From contig NZ_FXTJ01000003.1 of assembly GCF_900182545.1 (NCBI RefSeq), positions 248,001-312,000 on the forward strand: 64,000 bases of DNA, given 5' to 3'. Shown here piece after piece: positions 15,924 through 24,103 of this stretch. The notes below the pieces were generated by a model. It had not been told where the DNA came from, ran no database searches, and worked only from the letters and a program-made list of their open reading frames with translations. A program made the position numbers and the translations under genes. Origin of the DNA: Geodermatophilus aquaeductus. Lineage in GTDB: Bacteria; Actinomycetota; Actinomycetes; Mycobacteriales; Geodermatophilaceae. How positions within the stretch are numbered: position 1 is the first letter of the stretch; every line of letters begins with the position of its first letter.

Positions 15924-16493
15924 ATGAGCCGACCCACCCACCCCCGGGTGGCCGCGATCGCCGGCCTGCTCGCCGAGGCCGGCGCTCCCGGGCGGGTCCA
16001 CGAGCTCGCCGAGGGCGCGCACACCGCCGCCGCGGCCGCCGCACAGCTCGGCGTCCCCGTCGGGGCCATCGCCAACAGCCTGGTCTTCGACGTCGGCGGA
16101 GCCCCCCTGCTCGTGCTCACCAGCGGCGCGCACCGGGTCGACGTCGACCGGGTGGCCACCCTGCTCGGCGTGCCCCGCGTGCGGCGCGCCACGGCCGACT
16201 TCGTCCGCGAGCACACCGGCCAGCCGATCGGCGGCGTCGCCCCCGTCGGCCACCCCGCGCCGATCGGCACGCTCGTCGACGTCGAGCTCGCCCGGTACGA
16301 GCGCGTCTGGGCCGCGGCCGGGAACCCGTCGGCCGTCTTCCCCACCACCTACGACGAGCTGCTGCGGCTGACCGGCGGCACGCCCGCCGAGGTCGGCGAC
16401 GGCCCACTCGACGGCCCACTCGACGGCCCACTCGACGGCCCCACGACCCACAGCCCGGCCACCGTGACCTCCCCGGCCGCGGTGGGCCCGTGA
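15924..16493 (+). CDS. YbaK/EbsC family aminoacyl-tRNA deacylase
   Basis: This 189-residue protein belongs to the YbaK/ProX editing family, which hydrolyses mischarged aminoacyl-tRNAs. Visible family segments are VGAIANSLVFDVGG, LVLTSGAHRVDVDRVA, GVAPVGHP and the closing AGNPSAVFPTTYDELLRLTGG. After the domain comes a short tail with three perfect GPLD repeats (12-bp units at 16401-16436) that is not part of the fold. It is the first gene of the operon leading into carotenoid tailoring genes, an odd functional pairing. Its stop overlaps a possible GTG of the GNAT gene. Confidence 0.9.
   Translation: MSRPTHPRVAAIAGLLAEAGAPGRVHELAEGAHTAAAAAAQLGVPVGAIANSLVFDVGGAPLLVLTSGAHRVDVDRVATLLGVPRVRRATADFVREHTGQPIGGVAPVGHPAPIGTLVDVELARYERVWAAAGNPSAVFPTTYDELLRLTGGTPAEVGDGPLDGPLDGPLDGPTTHSPATVTSPAAVGP
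16401..16436 (+). repeat. Three tandem 12-bp units in YbaK 3' end
   Basis: ggcccactcgac occurs three times in perfect tandem. It encodes GPLD repeats in the unconserved C-terminal tail of the YbaK-family protein. Confidence 0.9.
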
Positions 16494-16507
16494 ACGAGGA
16501 GATCCAC

Positions 16508-17086
16508 GTGACCGGCACGACACCCGCGACGCGGGTGACCGAACTCCCCGCCGGCTGGCTGCGCGAGCACATGCACGAGGCGCTGACCATCTACGGCGAG
16601 GCGATGGGCTACGACTCCTCGGTGGTGGCCGGCCGCTACGGCTACGCCGTCCAGCACACCGAGCGCCCCGGTTTCCGTGCCGTCGGGGGGTTCGAGGCCA
16701 CGCCGGACGGCGAGCGGCTGGTCGGCTTCGGCTACGGCTACCTCGTCGCCCCCGGGCAGTGGTGGCACGACCAGGTGCGCGCGGCCCTCGACCGGCGCAC
16801 CGCCAAGCGCTGGCTGCCCGGCGCGTTCGAGGTCTGCGAGCTGCACGTGCACCCCGACGTGCAGAGCCGCGGGCTGGGCCGGCGGCTGCTGCACGCGCTC
16901 GTCGAGGGCGTCCCGGCGCCGGTGGCGCTGCTGTCCACGCCCGACGCCGACACCAAGGCCTTCCGGCTCTACCACGCCGACGGCTTCGTCGACCTCGCCC
17001 GCGGCCACCACTTCCCCGGTGACGCCCGGCCCTTCGCCATCCTCGGCGCCCGCCTGCCGCTGCGGCCGGGCGCGGGCCCGTCCTGA
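16508..17086 (+). CDS. GNAT family N-acetyltransferase
   Basis: This 192-residue protein has the acetyl-CoA-binding stretch FEVCELHVHPDVQSRGLGRR, with the Q/RxxGxG/A core seen as QSRGLGRRLL. A later motif ATP-like strand reads VALLSTPDADTKAFRLYHADGF. I chose GTG 16508 because GAGGAG stands 6 nt upstream. GTG 16490, which overlaps the previous stop as GTGA, is possible and would add six residues. The acceptor substrate is unknown. It is co-transcribed with the YbaK gene and the carotenoid genes. Confidence 0.85.
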   Translation: MTGTTPATRVTELPAGWLREHMHEALTIYGEAMGYDSSVVAGRYGYAVQHTERPGFRAVGGFEATPDGERLVGFGYGYLVAPGQWWHDQVRAALDRRTAKRWLPGAFEVCELHVHPDVQSRGLGRRLLHALVEGVPAPVALLSTPDADTKAFRLYHADGFVDLARGHHFPGDARPFAILGARLPLRPGAGPS

Positions 17087-18729
17087 GCGCCCCGGCGCCC
17101 GACACCGCCGTCGACGCCGTCGTCGTCGGCGCGGGCCACAACGGGCTGGTCGCCGCCTGCTACCTGGCCCGGGCGGGGCTGTCGGTGGAGGTCGTCGAGC
17201 GCGACGAGGTCCTCGGCGGCGCGGTGTCCACCGTCGAGCGCTGGCCGGGCGTGCGGGTCGACCGCGGCTCGAGCGCGCACGTCATCGTCCGGCACAGCGG
17301 CGTCGTCGAGGAGCTCGAGCTGGCCGCCCACGGGCTGCGCTACCTCGACTGCGACCCGTGGGGCTTCGCGCCCGCCCCCGTCCCCGGCGACCCCGGCCCC
17401 GACGGCCGCCCGCTGGTCTTCTCCGTCGACCTCGACGCCACCTGCGCCTCCATCGCCGCCGCGTGCGGGGAGGACGACGCCGCCGCCTACCGCCGCTTCG
17501 TCGGCGTGTGGGGGCCGCGCAGCCGCGCCGTCGTCGACTCCTTCGGCCGCCGGCCGACGCCGCTGGGCCTCGCCCGGGCGTTCTGGCCGCTGGGCGCCCC
17601 CACCGCCGACGCCCCGCGCACCCCGGGCGGCGACCTCGCCGTCGACTTCCTCGGCTCCGGCGACGCGCTGCTCGACCGCTGGTTCACCAGCGAGCGGCTC
17701 AAGGCGGCGCTGGCCTGGTTCGGCGCCCAGTCCGGGCCGCCCATGTCCGAGCCGGGGACGGCCGCGATGGTCGCCTGGGCGGCGCTGCTGCACGACACCC
17801 CGCCCGGTCACCCGGTGGGCGGCTCCGGCGGGCTCGCCCGGGCGCTGCGGGCCCGGCTGGAGTCCGACGGCGGGCACGTCGTCCTCGGCGACGGCGCCGC
17901 GCGGCTGCTCGTCGAGGACGGTCGCGTCTGCGGCGTGGAGACGGCGTCCGGACGGCGGGTGCACGCGCCGGTCGTCGTCGCCGCCTGCCACGTGCTGGCC
18001 ACCCGCGACCTCGCCGGCGACGACGCCCCGCCCGCGCTGGCCGACGCCGCGCCGCCGGTGGGCAACGGCTTCGGCCTGGTGCTGCGCTGCCTCACCGACG
18101 CGCTGCCCACCTATCCGGGCGTCGACCCGGCGGTGTCGGGACAGGGCCTGCAGCTGCTGTGCACCGACCGCGCGCAACTGGCCGCCGCGCACGGCGACTG
18201 GCTGGGCGGCCGGCTGCCCCGCGAGCCGGTGCCGCTGGCGATGTCCTTCTCCGCCAGCGACGACACCCTCGCCCCGCCCGGGAAGCACGTGGTCACCGTG
18301 TGGGGCCAGTGGTACCCGTACGCGCTGGCCGACGGCGGCGACTGGGACGCGCTCGCCGAGGCCGAGGCGCAGCGGCTGGTGGCCGCCGTCGACCGCTACG
18401 CCCCCGGCTTCGCCGACTCCGTGCAGAGGATGTACGTCCAGACGCCGCTGCTGCTGGAACGCGAACTGTCCCTGCTGCGTGGCAACGTCATGCACGTGGA
18501 GATGGGCCTGGCCAGCATGTTCTCGCTGCGCCCCACGCCGGCGCTGGCCGGCTACCGGGTCCCGGGGCTCGACGGGCTGTACCTCGCCGGAGCCTCCACC
18601 CACCCGGGTGGCGGGGTCTCGGGCAACTCCGGCCGGACGGCGGCGCGCGCGGTGCTGGCCGACCGCCGGCCGCTGGCGCGGGCCCGGGCGGCCGCGGGCC
18701 GGGCGGTGCGCGCGGCCCGTCCCCGGTGA
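17083..18729 (+). CDS. FAD-dependent carotenoid oxidoreductase (CrtO/CrtD-like)
   Basis: This protein of about 548 residues belongs to the phytoene-desaturase-like superfamily. The N-terminal FAD motif is VDAVVVGAGHNGLVAACYLA, followed by ERDEVLGGAVST. The C-terminal FAD-contact motif is LYLAGASTHPGGGVSGNSGR. CruF and a glycosyltransferase directly follow, so a role as a carotenoid ketolase (CrtO) or 3,4-desaturase (CrtD) is likely, but the sequence alone does not choose between them. The only start that keeps the FAD motif is CTG 17083, overlapping the GNAT stop as CTGA. GTG 17185 would cut the Rossmann glycines away. Its TGA overlaps the next gene. Confidence 0.87.
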   Translation: MSAPAPDTAVDAVVVGAGHNGLVAACYLARAGLSVEVVERDEVLGGAVSTVERWPGVRVDRGSSAHVIVRHSGVVEELELAAHGLRYLDCDPWGFAPAPVPGDPGPDGRPLVFSVDLDATCASIAAACGEDDAAAYRRFVGVWGPRSRAVVDSFGRRPTPLGLARAFWPLGAPTADAPRTPGGDLAVDFLGSGDALLDRWFTSERLKAALAWFGAQSGPPMSEPGTAAMVAWAALLHDTPPGHPVGGSGGLARALRARLESDGGHVVLGDGAARLLVEDGRVCGVETASGRRVHAPVVVAACHVLATRDLAGDDAPPALADAAPPVGNGFGLVLRCLTDALPTYPGVDPAVSGQGLQLLCTDRAQLAAAHGDWLGGRLPREPVPLAMSFSASDDTLAPPGKHVVTVWGQWYPYALADGGDWDALAEAEAQRLVAAVDRYAPGFADSVQRMYVQTPLLLERELSLLRGNVMHVEMGLASMFSLRPTPALAGYRVPGLDGLYLAGASTHPGGGVSGNSGRTAARAVLADRRPLARARAAAGRAVRAARPR

Positions 18730-19547
18730 GCGCCTCCGTGGGCTCCGGCCCGGCGGCGGTCCGGCGGGTCGCCCTCCCGGCCGCGCGGCTGCCGCTGGTC
18801 CTGGCCGTGCTGCTGGTGCTCGCCGCCGTCGCCTATCCGCTGACCGACGGCGCGGCCCGCGACGCGGTGTCCTGGACGATCGTGCTGCTCGGCTCGGCGG
18901 TCTCGGTGACCTCCGCCGCGGCGGCGCACGGTCCCCGCACCGGCGCGGCGGTGCTCGCGACGGTGGCGGCCACCGCCGTCGCGTTCGAGTCGGTCGGGCT
19001 GGCCACCGGGTACCCCTACGGCTCCTACACCTACAGCGACGCGCTGGGCCCCACGCTGCTCGGCGTCCCGTTCCTCGTCCCGCTGGCCTGGCTGCTGATG
19101 GCGTGGCCCAGCCGCGTGCTGGCCGCGCTGCTCACCCGGCGGGTGCGGCCGGCGCGGCGGCGGGCGGCGCGGGTCGCCGTCGCCGCGGCGGTGTTCGCCG
19201 GGTGGGACGTCGTCCTCGACCCGCAGCTGGTGCAGGCCGGCTACTGGACGTGGGCGCACCCCACCCCGGGGCTGCCCGGCATCGACACCGTGCCGCTGAC
19301 CAACCTCGCCGGCTGGCTGCTGGCCGGGCTCGTGCTCATGGCGCTGCTCGAGGTGGTCGTGGCGCGCACCGCCCGCGACGGCGTCCCGGGCGCCGACGCC
19401 GCTCCGCTGCTGGTGATCGCCTGGATGGTCGCCGGCGGAGCGCTCGCGCACGCCGTCTGGCTGGACCTGCCCGGCTCGGCGGCCTGGGGTGCGGCGCTGT
19501 CCGCGGTCGTGGTCGCCGTGCTCGCCGCGCAGGCCCGCCGCCGGTGA
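18726..19547 (+). CDS. cruF: CruF-like carotenoid 1',2'-hydratase (DUF422)
   Basis: This 273-residue polytopic membrane protein of the DUF422/CruF family shows typical segments GYPYGSYTYSDALGPTLLGV, FAGWDVVLDPQLVQAGYWTW and VPLTNLAGWLLAG. CruF enzymes add water across the 1',2' double bond of the psi-end of carotenoids such as gamma-carotene or C50 precursors, producing a 1'-hydroxyl group. Four-base GTGA overlaps on both sides place it in one coupled operon between the FAD oxidoreductase and the glycosyltransferase. The natural substrate in this organism is not determined here. Confidence 0.88.
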   Translation: MSASVGSGPAAVRRVALPAARLPLVLAVLLVLAAVAYPLTDGAARDAVSWTIVLLGSAVSVTSAAAAHGPRTGAAVLATVAATAVAFESVGLATGYPYGSYTYSDALGPTLLGVPFLVPLAWLLMAWPSRVLAALLTRRVRPARRRAARVAVAAAVFAGWDVVLDPQLVQAGYWTWAHPTPGLPGIDTVPLTNLAGWLLAGLVLMALLEVVVARTARDGVPGADAAPLLVIAWMVAGGALAHAVWLDLPGSAAWGAALSAVVVAVLAAQARRR

Positions 19548-20644
19548 GCGGCCCGGCCGTCCGGGTCCTGTCCGGCCTGGCGGTGGCCGGCGCGGTGCAC
19601 GCGGCGGTCAACGCGGCCCTGCTGCGCCGTCCGCCCGCCGATCCGCCGGTGGTGGCCCGGCCGGTCACCGTGGTGCTCCCGGTGCGTGACGAGGAGGCGC
19701 AGGTCGGCGGCTGCCTGGCCGCGCTGCTGGCCTCCACCGGCGTGCCCGACCTGCGGGTGGTCGTGGTCGACGACGGCTCCACCGACGGCACCGCCGACGT
19801 CGTCCGCGCCGTCGGTGACCCGCGGGTGCGGCTGCTGCCCGCCGGCGCGCCCCCGGCCGGGTGGCTGGGCAAGCCGCACGCCTGCTGGGTGGGCGCGCAG
19901 ACGATGCGCGACGACGGGTACCTGGTCTTCGTCGACGCCGACGTCCGGGTCACCCCGCGCGCGGTGGCCTCCGCCGTCGCGCTGCTCGACGCGCACGGCC
20001 TGGACCTGGTCTCGCCCTGGCCGCGGCCGGTGGCGGGCACCGCCGCCGAGCGGCTGGTGCAGCCGCTGTCGCCGTGGCTGTGGATGACCACGCTGCCGCT
20101 GCGGCTGGCCGAGCGCTCCGCGCGGCCCTCGCTCACCGCCGCCAACGGCCAGTTCCTCGCGTCCACCCGGCGCGGCTACCTGCGCGCCCGCGGGCACGCG
20201 GCGGTGCGCGAGGAGGTGGTGGAGGACGTGGCGCTGGCGCGGGCGGTGAAGCGGTCCGGCGGGCGGGCGGTGCCGGCGGCCGGCGCGGCGCTGGCCGAGT
20301 GCCGGATGTACGACGGCTGGGCGGCGATGCGGGAGGGCTACGGCAAGTCGCTGTGGGCCTCGGTGGGCGGGTCGACGGCGGCGTCGGTGGCCGCGGCGGC
20401 GGTGCTGACCGCCGTCGGCGTGGTCCCCCCGCTGGCCGCGCTGCGGGGGTCGCGGGCCGGGCTGGCCGGCTGGGTGGCCGGCGTGGCCGGGCGGGCGGTG
20501 AGCGCGGCGGCGACCGGCGGGCGGGGGTGGCCCGACGCCCTCGCCCACCCGGTGTCGCTGCTGGCCCTCGACGTGCTCCTGGCCGGATCGGTGGCCGGGC
20601 ACCGGCGGGGCACGCTCACCTGGCGCGGGCGCGCGCTGGCCTGA
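19544..20644 (+). CDS. Family 2 glycosyltransferase, CruG-like
   Basis: This 366-residue protein has an N-terminal helix, then a GT2 catalytic domain. It shows VTVVLPVRDEEAQVGGCL, VVVVDDGSTDGTADV (nucleotide site), YLVFVDADVRVTPRA (DXD-like) and EEVVEDVALARAVKRSGG (the ED base region). Further membrane helices lie in the last about 90 residues. In cyanobacteria CruF and CruG act in sequence, CruG attaching a sugar to the hydroxyl that CruF enables. The same gene order here strongly suggests a carotenoid glycosyltransferase. The sugar donor is unknown. It is the last gene of the operon, with 18 bp to the flavin reductase gene. Confidence 0.85.
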   Translation: MSGPAVRVLSGLAVAGAVHAAVNAALLRRPPADPPVVARPVTVVLPVRDEEAQVGGCLAALLASTGVPDLRVVVVDDGSTDGTADVVRAVGDPRVRLLPAGAPPAGWLGKPHACWVGAQTMRDDGYLVFVDADVRVTPRAVASAVALLDAHGLDLVSPWPRPVAGTAAERLVQPLSPWLWMTTLPLRLAERSARPSLTAANGQFLASTRRGYLRARGHAAVREEVVEDVALARAVKRSGGRAVPAAGAALAECRMYDGWAAMREGYGKSLWASVGGSTAASVAAAAVLTAVGVVPPLAALRGSRAGLAGWVAGVAGRAVSAAATGGRGWPDALAHPVSLLALDVLLAGSVAGHRRGTLTWRGRALA

Positions 20645-20662
20645 CCCGGGCCAGGATGGGGT

Positions 20663-21337
20663 GTGACCTCGCCCGACACGCGCACGCCCGACCCCAGCCC
20701 GCCCCGCACCGCCTTCGACCCCGGGGACATGCGCCCCTCGGACTTCTACCGGGTGATGAACTCCGTGGTGGTGCCGCGGCCGATCGCGTGGGTGTGCAGC
20801 CGTTCGGCCGAGGGCGTGCACAACCTGGCGCCGCACTCCTTCTACACGGTGGCGTGCGTGCGGCCGCCGGTCGTGCAGTTCACCTCGGTGGGCCGCAAGG
20901 ACTCGCTGAACAACGTCGAGGCCACCGGCGACTTCACCGTCAACCTGGTGCCCGAGGAGCTGTTCGAGCAGGCCAACGCCACCGGCACCGACTTCCCGCC
21001 GGACCAGAGCGAGGCCGAGGCAGCCGGCGTCCGGCTCGAGCCGAGCGAGAAGGTGGCGGCGATGCGGGTGGCGCAGTCGCCGGTGAGCATCGAGTGCACG
21101 CTGCACTCCACGCTGCGACTGGGCGACAGCACCGTCGTCTTCGGCCGGGTGGAGTGGGTGAGCGTCTTCTCCAGCGCCGTCCGCGACGGCCGCCCGCGGA
21201 TCGAGGAGCTGCGGCCGCTGGCGCGCCTCGGCGGCAACGAGTGGTGCACCGTCGGCGAGATGCGCGTGATCCCGCGGATCCCCTACGCGAAGTGGGCCGA
21301 GGACCCCTCGATCGGCGAGCAGGTGCGCAAGCGCTAG
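20663..21337 (+). CDS. Flavin reductase family protein
   Basis: This 224-residue protein shows the FMN-binding split-barrel pattern MNSVVVPRPIAWVCSRSAEG, VHNLAPHSFYTVACVRPPVV and KDSLNNVEATGDFTVNLV. The family includes NAD(P)H:FMN oxidoreductases that feed flavin-dependent monooxygenases, plus proteins of unknown role. GTG 20663 follows a CAGGAT hexamer by 5 nt, so its mRNA may be leaderless and independent of the carotenoid operon. It converges on the PfkB-family kinase, with a large hairpin between. Confidence 0.88.
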   Translation: MTSPDTRTPDPSPPRTAFDPGDMRPSDFYRVMNSVVVPRPIAWVCSRSAEGVHNLAPHSFYTVACVRPPVVQFTSVGRKDSLNNVEATGDFTVNLVPEELFEQANATGTDFPPDQSEAEAAGVRLEPSEKVAAMRVAQSPVSIECTLHSTLRLGDSTVVFGRVEWVSVFSSAVRDGRPRIEELRPLARLGGNEWCTVGEMRVIPRIPYAKWAEDPSIGEQVRKR

Positions 21338-21345
21338 CCGGGCAC

Positions 21346-21394
21346 AGGAAGCGCTGCGCACGTCCTGGGCCCCAGGACGTGCGTGTCGCTTCCT
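21346..21394. terminator. 49-bp hairpin between convergent genes (repeat family copy A)
   Basis: AGGAAGCG, then GCGCACGTCCTGGG, pair with the matching right arm CCCAGGACGTGCG and CGCTTCCT. The element sits between the flavin reductase stop and the kinase stop. A clearly related hairpin lies at 37712-37762, also between convergent genes. Confidence 0.75.
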
Positions 21395-21402
21395 CTGCCT
21401 CC

Positions 21403-22380
21403 TCAGGCCGGCAGGTGCGCGGCGACCTCGGCGGCGGCGTCGGCGCCGAACGCGGCGGCGAACCGCTCGAGGAAGGGCTCGCGGCGCAGCTCGTACTCCT
21501 GGGTGCCGACCACCTCGACCGCCTCGGTGGCCACCGCCGAGCCCAGCTGGGTGGCCCGCTCCAGGCTCAGCCCCCAGGTGCGGCCGGCGATGAACCCCGC
21601 CCGCAGCGCGTCGCCGCCGCCGGTGGGCTCGACCGGCTTGGTCTCGGGGACGGCGATGACCTCGATCGGGTCGGCGCCGGCCTGGCGGACGAGCACGCCG
21701 TGGGCGGCGCGCGTGGTGACCCAGGTGCCCACCCGCCCGAGGATCTCCGGCGCGTCCCACCCGGTCTTCTGCCTGAGCAGCGCCGACTCGTACTCGTTGG
21801 TGAACAGCAGGTCCGCGCCGTCGACCAGCTCGCGGATCATCTCGCCGTCGGCCCAGGCCAGCTGCTGGCTGGGGTCGGCGGCGAAGGCGTAGCCGCGCTC
21901 CCGGCACTCCTGGGTGTGCCGCAGCATCGCCTTGGGGTCGTTGGGACCGATGACGACGAGGTCGGGCGCACCCACCCGCGCGCACACCGGCGCCAGCTCG
22001 ATCTCGCCGGCCTCGCTCATCGCGCCCGAGTAGAACGACGCGATCTGGTTGTTCACCGCGTCGGTGGTGCAGACGAACCGCGCGGTGTGTTTGAGCTCGG
22101 ACCACCGCACGTCGCGGGTGTCGACGCCGTGGCGGGTCAGCCAGGCGTCGTAGTCGGTGAAGTCGCTGCCGACCGACCCGACCAGCACCGGCGACAGACC
22201 CAGCAGCCCCAGGCCGAAGGCCATGTTGGCCCCGGCGCCGCCGCGGTGCTGGATGAGGTCGTCGACCAGGAAGGACAGGGAGACGTTCTCCATCTGTCCC
22301 TCGACGAACTGCTCGGTGAACCGACCCGGGAAGGTCATGAGGTGGTCGGTGGCGATGGAGCCGGTGACGACGACGGGCAC
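21403..22380 (-). CDS. PfkB family carbohydrate (adenosine-type) kinase
   Basis: This 325-residue PfkB kinase has an N-terminal GSIATDHLMTFPGRF, the glycine-rich RGGAGANMAFGLGLLG, and the C-terminal signature VEPTGGGDALRAGF around residue 255, whose Asp is the catalytic base. It resembles mycobacterial adenosine kinase (Rv2202c), which is PfkB-like rather than like the eukaryotic enzyme. The substrate could also be a sugar. GTG 22380 has GAGGAG 6 nt upstream. Confidence 0.87.
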   Translation of the reverse strand: MPVVVTGSIATDHLMTFPGRFTEQFVEGQMENVSLSFLVDDLIQHRGGAGANMAFGLGLLGLSPVLVGSVGSDFTDYDAWLTRHGVDTRDVRWSELKHTARFVCTTDAVNNQIASFYSGAMSEAGEIELAPVCARVGAPDLVVIGPNDPKAMLRHTQECRERGYAFAADPSQQLAWADGEMIRELVDGADLLFTNEYESALLRQKTGWDAPEILGRVGTWVTTRAAHGVLVRQAGADPIEVIAVPETKPVEPTGGGDALRAGFIAGRTWGLSLERATQLGSAVATEAVEVVGTQEYELRREPFLERFAAAFGADAAAEVAAHLPA

Positions 22381-22497
22381 GGTGGCTCCTCGGGAGCTGC
22401 GGGAGTACGGCGAGCAGCGCCACCCTAAGAGGCGCCTCCGGCGCTGCGCGCCCCGGCGTGCGTCCCACTCCGGACGGCGACGGACCGGACACGCCGG

Positions 22498-23193
22498 CTA
22501 GCGCCCCGGCTCCTCCCCCAGCGCCCGGCGCAGCGAGAGGCCCAGCTGCGCGGTGCCGACCAGCCCGAGGACGGCGCCCACGGCGGTCCCGGCGGTCACG
22601 ACGATCCCCGGCCCACCGGCCACGCCCAGCGCCTCGCCGAGCCCGGTGGCGGCCACGATCCCGGCGCCGCCCACGGTGAACCCGGTCATCGCCACGCGGG
22701 TGGGCCGCTCCCACACCGAGATCGCCCCGGTCTCGGACACCCCCGCCTGGCCGGCCCGGGCGCGCAGGTAGTCCGGCAGCCAGCACAGCGCCCCGAAGAC
22801 GGCGGCCAGCCAGCCCGGCGCGCCGGCGGCCCACAGCGCGACGGCGTAGCAGGCCTCGGTGAGCCGGTCGACGGCGGAGTCGAGCACGTACCCGCGCCGC
22901 GAGGCCCGGCCGCCGGCCAGGGCGAGCGCGCCGTCGAGGGAGTCGAGCAGCCCCGAGAGCCCGACCAGCAGCCCGCCCGCGATCAGCCACGCGCCGCCGG
23001 CGAGCGCGGGCCCGACGGCGGCGGCCGCCACCAGCAGGCCCAGCGCGGTCGCGGCCAGCGGCGGCAGCCACGAGACCGCACGGGCGAGCGCGTAGGCCAG
23101 CGACAGCCACCCGTGCACCAGCCGGCTCGCGGCCGGGTCGGTGCCGCCGTGCCACCGCGACCACTCGGCGAGGTATTCGTCGCGGCTCAGCAC
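22498..23193 (-). CDS. CDP-alcohol phosphatidyltransferase family membrane protein
   Basis: This 231-residue polytopic membrane protein has the family metal-binding region starting DSLDGALALAGGR and ending GYVLDSAVDR. This preserves the DxxDG...G...D...D pattern, but the usual AR after DGxx reads AL. It transfers a phospho-alcohol head group from or to CDP-activated lipid; the product cannot be named. GTG 23193 is preceded by GGGGGAG at about 9 nt. The next gene is divergent, with a 57-bp gap. Confidence 0.82.
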   Translation of the reverse strand: MLSRDEYLAEWSRWHGGTDPAASRLVHGWLSLAYALARAVSWLPPLAATALGLLVAAAAVGPALAGGAWLIAGGLLVGLSGLLDSLDGALALAGGRASRRGYVLDSAVDRLTEACYAVALWAAGAPGWLAAVFGALCWLPDYLRARAGQAGVSETGAISVWERPTRVAMTGFTVGGAGIVAATGLGEALGVAGGPGIVVTAGTAVGAVLGLVGTAQLGLSLRRALGEEPGR

Positions 23194-23250
23194 CGGCGCA
23201 GTCTCCCCCAGCCGCGCCGGCCCCCGGGCGGGACCGGGGACAGTGGGGAG

Positions 23251-24060
23251 GTGCTCGCCGGCCTCGCCCCCGCCCGCCGCCGCCTGCTCCTCGCCGTGCT
23301 GGTCCTCCTCGTCGTCGCCGCGCTCGCCGCGGTCGCCCTCGTGCTGGTCACGCGCGAGGACGCCCCCGGCCCGGCCGCGCCGGTGTCGCAGGAGGAGCCC
23401 GGCCCGGTGCTGCTCGTGCCGGGCTACGGCGGCGGCACCGGCTCGCTGCGCGGGCTGGCCGACCGGCTGACCGCCGCGGGCCGCGACGTCACGGTGGTGT
23501 CGCTGCCCGGCAACGGCACCGGCGACCTCGCCGCCGCGGCCGACGTCCTGGACACCGCCGCCGGCGCCGCACTGGAGCGCACCGGCGCCGGCAGCGTCGA
23601 CGTCGTCGGCTACTCCGCCGGGGGTGTCGTGGCGCGGCTGTGGGCCGCCGACGGCGGGGCGGACCTTGCCCGGCGGGTGCTGACGCTGGGCTCGCCGCAC
23701 CACGGGACGACGCTGGCCGACCTCGCCGTCGGCGTCGCTCCCGGCTCGTGCCCCGAGGCCTGCCGGCAGCTGGCCACCGACAGCGACCTGCTCACCGCTC
23801 TCAACGACGGCGACGAGACGCCGGCGGGCCCGACGTGGGTGTCGGTGTGGACGGCGCAGGACGAGACGGTCACCCCGCCGGACTCCGCCCGCCTCGACGG
23901 CGCGCTCAACCTCGAGGTCCAGTCGGTGTGCGCGGGCGCGCAGGTCGGCCACGGCGACCTGCCCCGCGACCCGCTGGTGCAGGCGATCGTGCTGGCCGAG
24001 CTCGCGCCGGGCGACCCCGTGCCGCTGGGCGCGGCCGACTGCGCCCTCCTCGGCGGCTGA
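23251..24060 (+). CDS. Membrane-anchored alpha/beta-hydrolase (lipase-like)
   Basis: This protein of about 269 residues has an N-terminal membrane anchor (residues about 10-32), then a lipase-type hydrolase. PVLLVPGYGGG carries the oxyanion region, and VDVVGYSAGGVVARLW carries the nucleophile Ser in GYSAG. LTLGSPHHGTTLA is typical of triacylglycerol lipase-like proteins, and a late AQVGHGDLP offers the catalytic His. The active site should face outside the membrane. GTG 23251 is directly abutted by GGGGAG, which is close for a ribosome site, so the start is uncertain. Confidence 0.85.
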   Translation: MLAGLAPARRRLLLAVLVLLVVAALAAVALVLVTREDAPGPAAPVSQEEPGPVLLVPGYGGGTGSLRGLADRLTAAGRDVTVVSLPGNGTGDLAAAADVLDTAAGAALERTGAGSVDVVGYSAGGVVARLWAADGGADLARRVLTLGSPHHGTTLADLAVGVAPGSCPEACRQLATDSDLLTALNDGDETPAGPTWVSVWTAQDETVTPPDSARLDGALNLEVQSVCAGAQVGHGDLPRDPLVQAIVLAELAPGDPVPLGAADCALLGG

Positions 24061-24067
24061 CCGGCCC

Positions 24068-24097
24068 TTGACTCATGCAGGTGAATGCCTGCATGAT
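24068..24097 (+). promoter_or_regulatory. Promoter with embedded ArsR-type operator
   Basis: TTGACT at 24068-24073 and CATGAT at 24092-24097 are 18 bp apart and look like -35 and -10 boxes. Between them lies a perfect inverted repeat, TCATGCAGG (24073-24081) and CCTGCATGA (24088-24096), with a 6-bp spacer. Transcription would begin at or near the GTG at 24104. A bound dimer would block RNA polymerase, so negative autoregulation by the encoded ArsR-type protein is likely. Confidence 0.75.
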
Positions 24098-24103
24098 CGG
24101 CGC

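Noticed and set aside
17185-18729. GTG 17185 as start of the carotenoid oxidoreductase
   Set aside because: It removes the N-terminal FAD-binding glycines, which are well conserved in the preceding 34 codons.
24068-24103. Earlier start of the ArsR-SRPBCC gene at 24068
   Set aside because: It would translate the -35, operator and -10; the HTH fold begins properly at GTG 24104.
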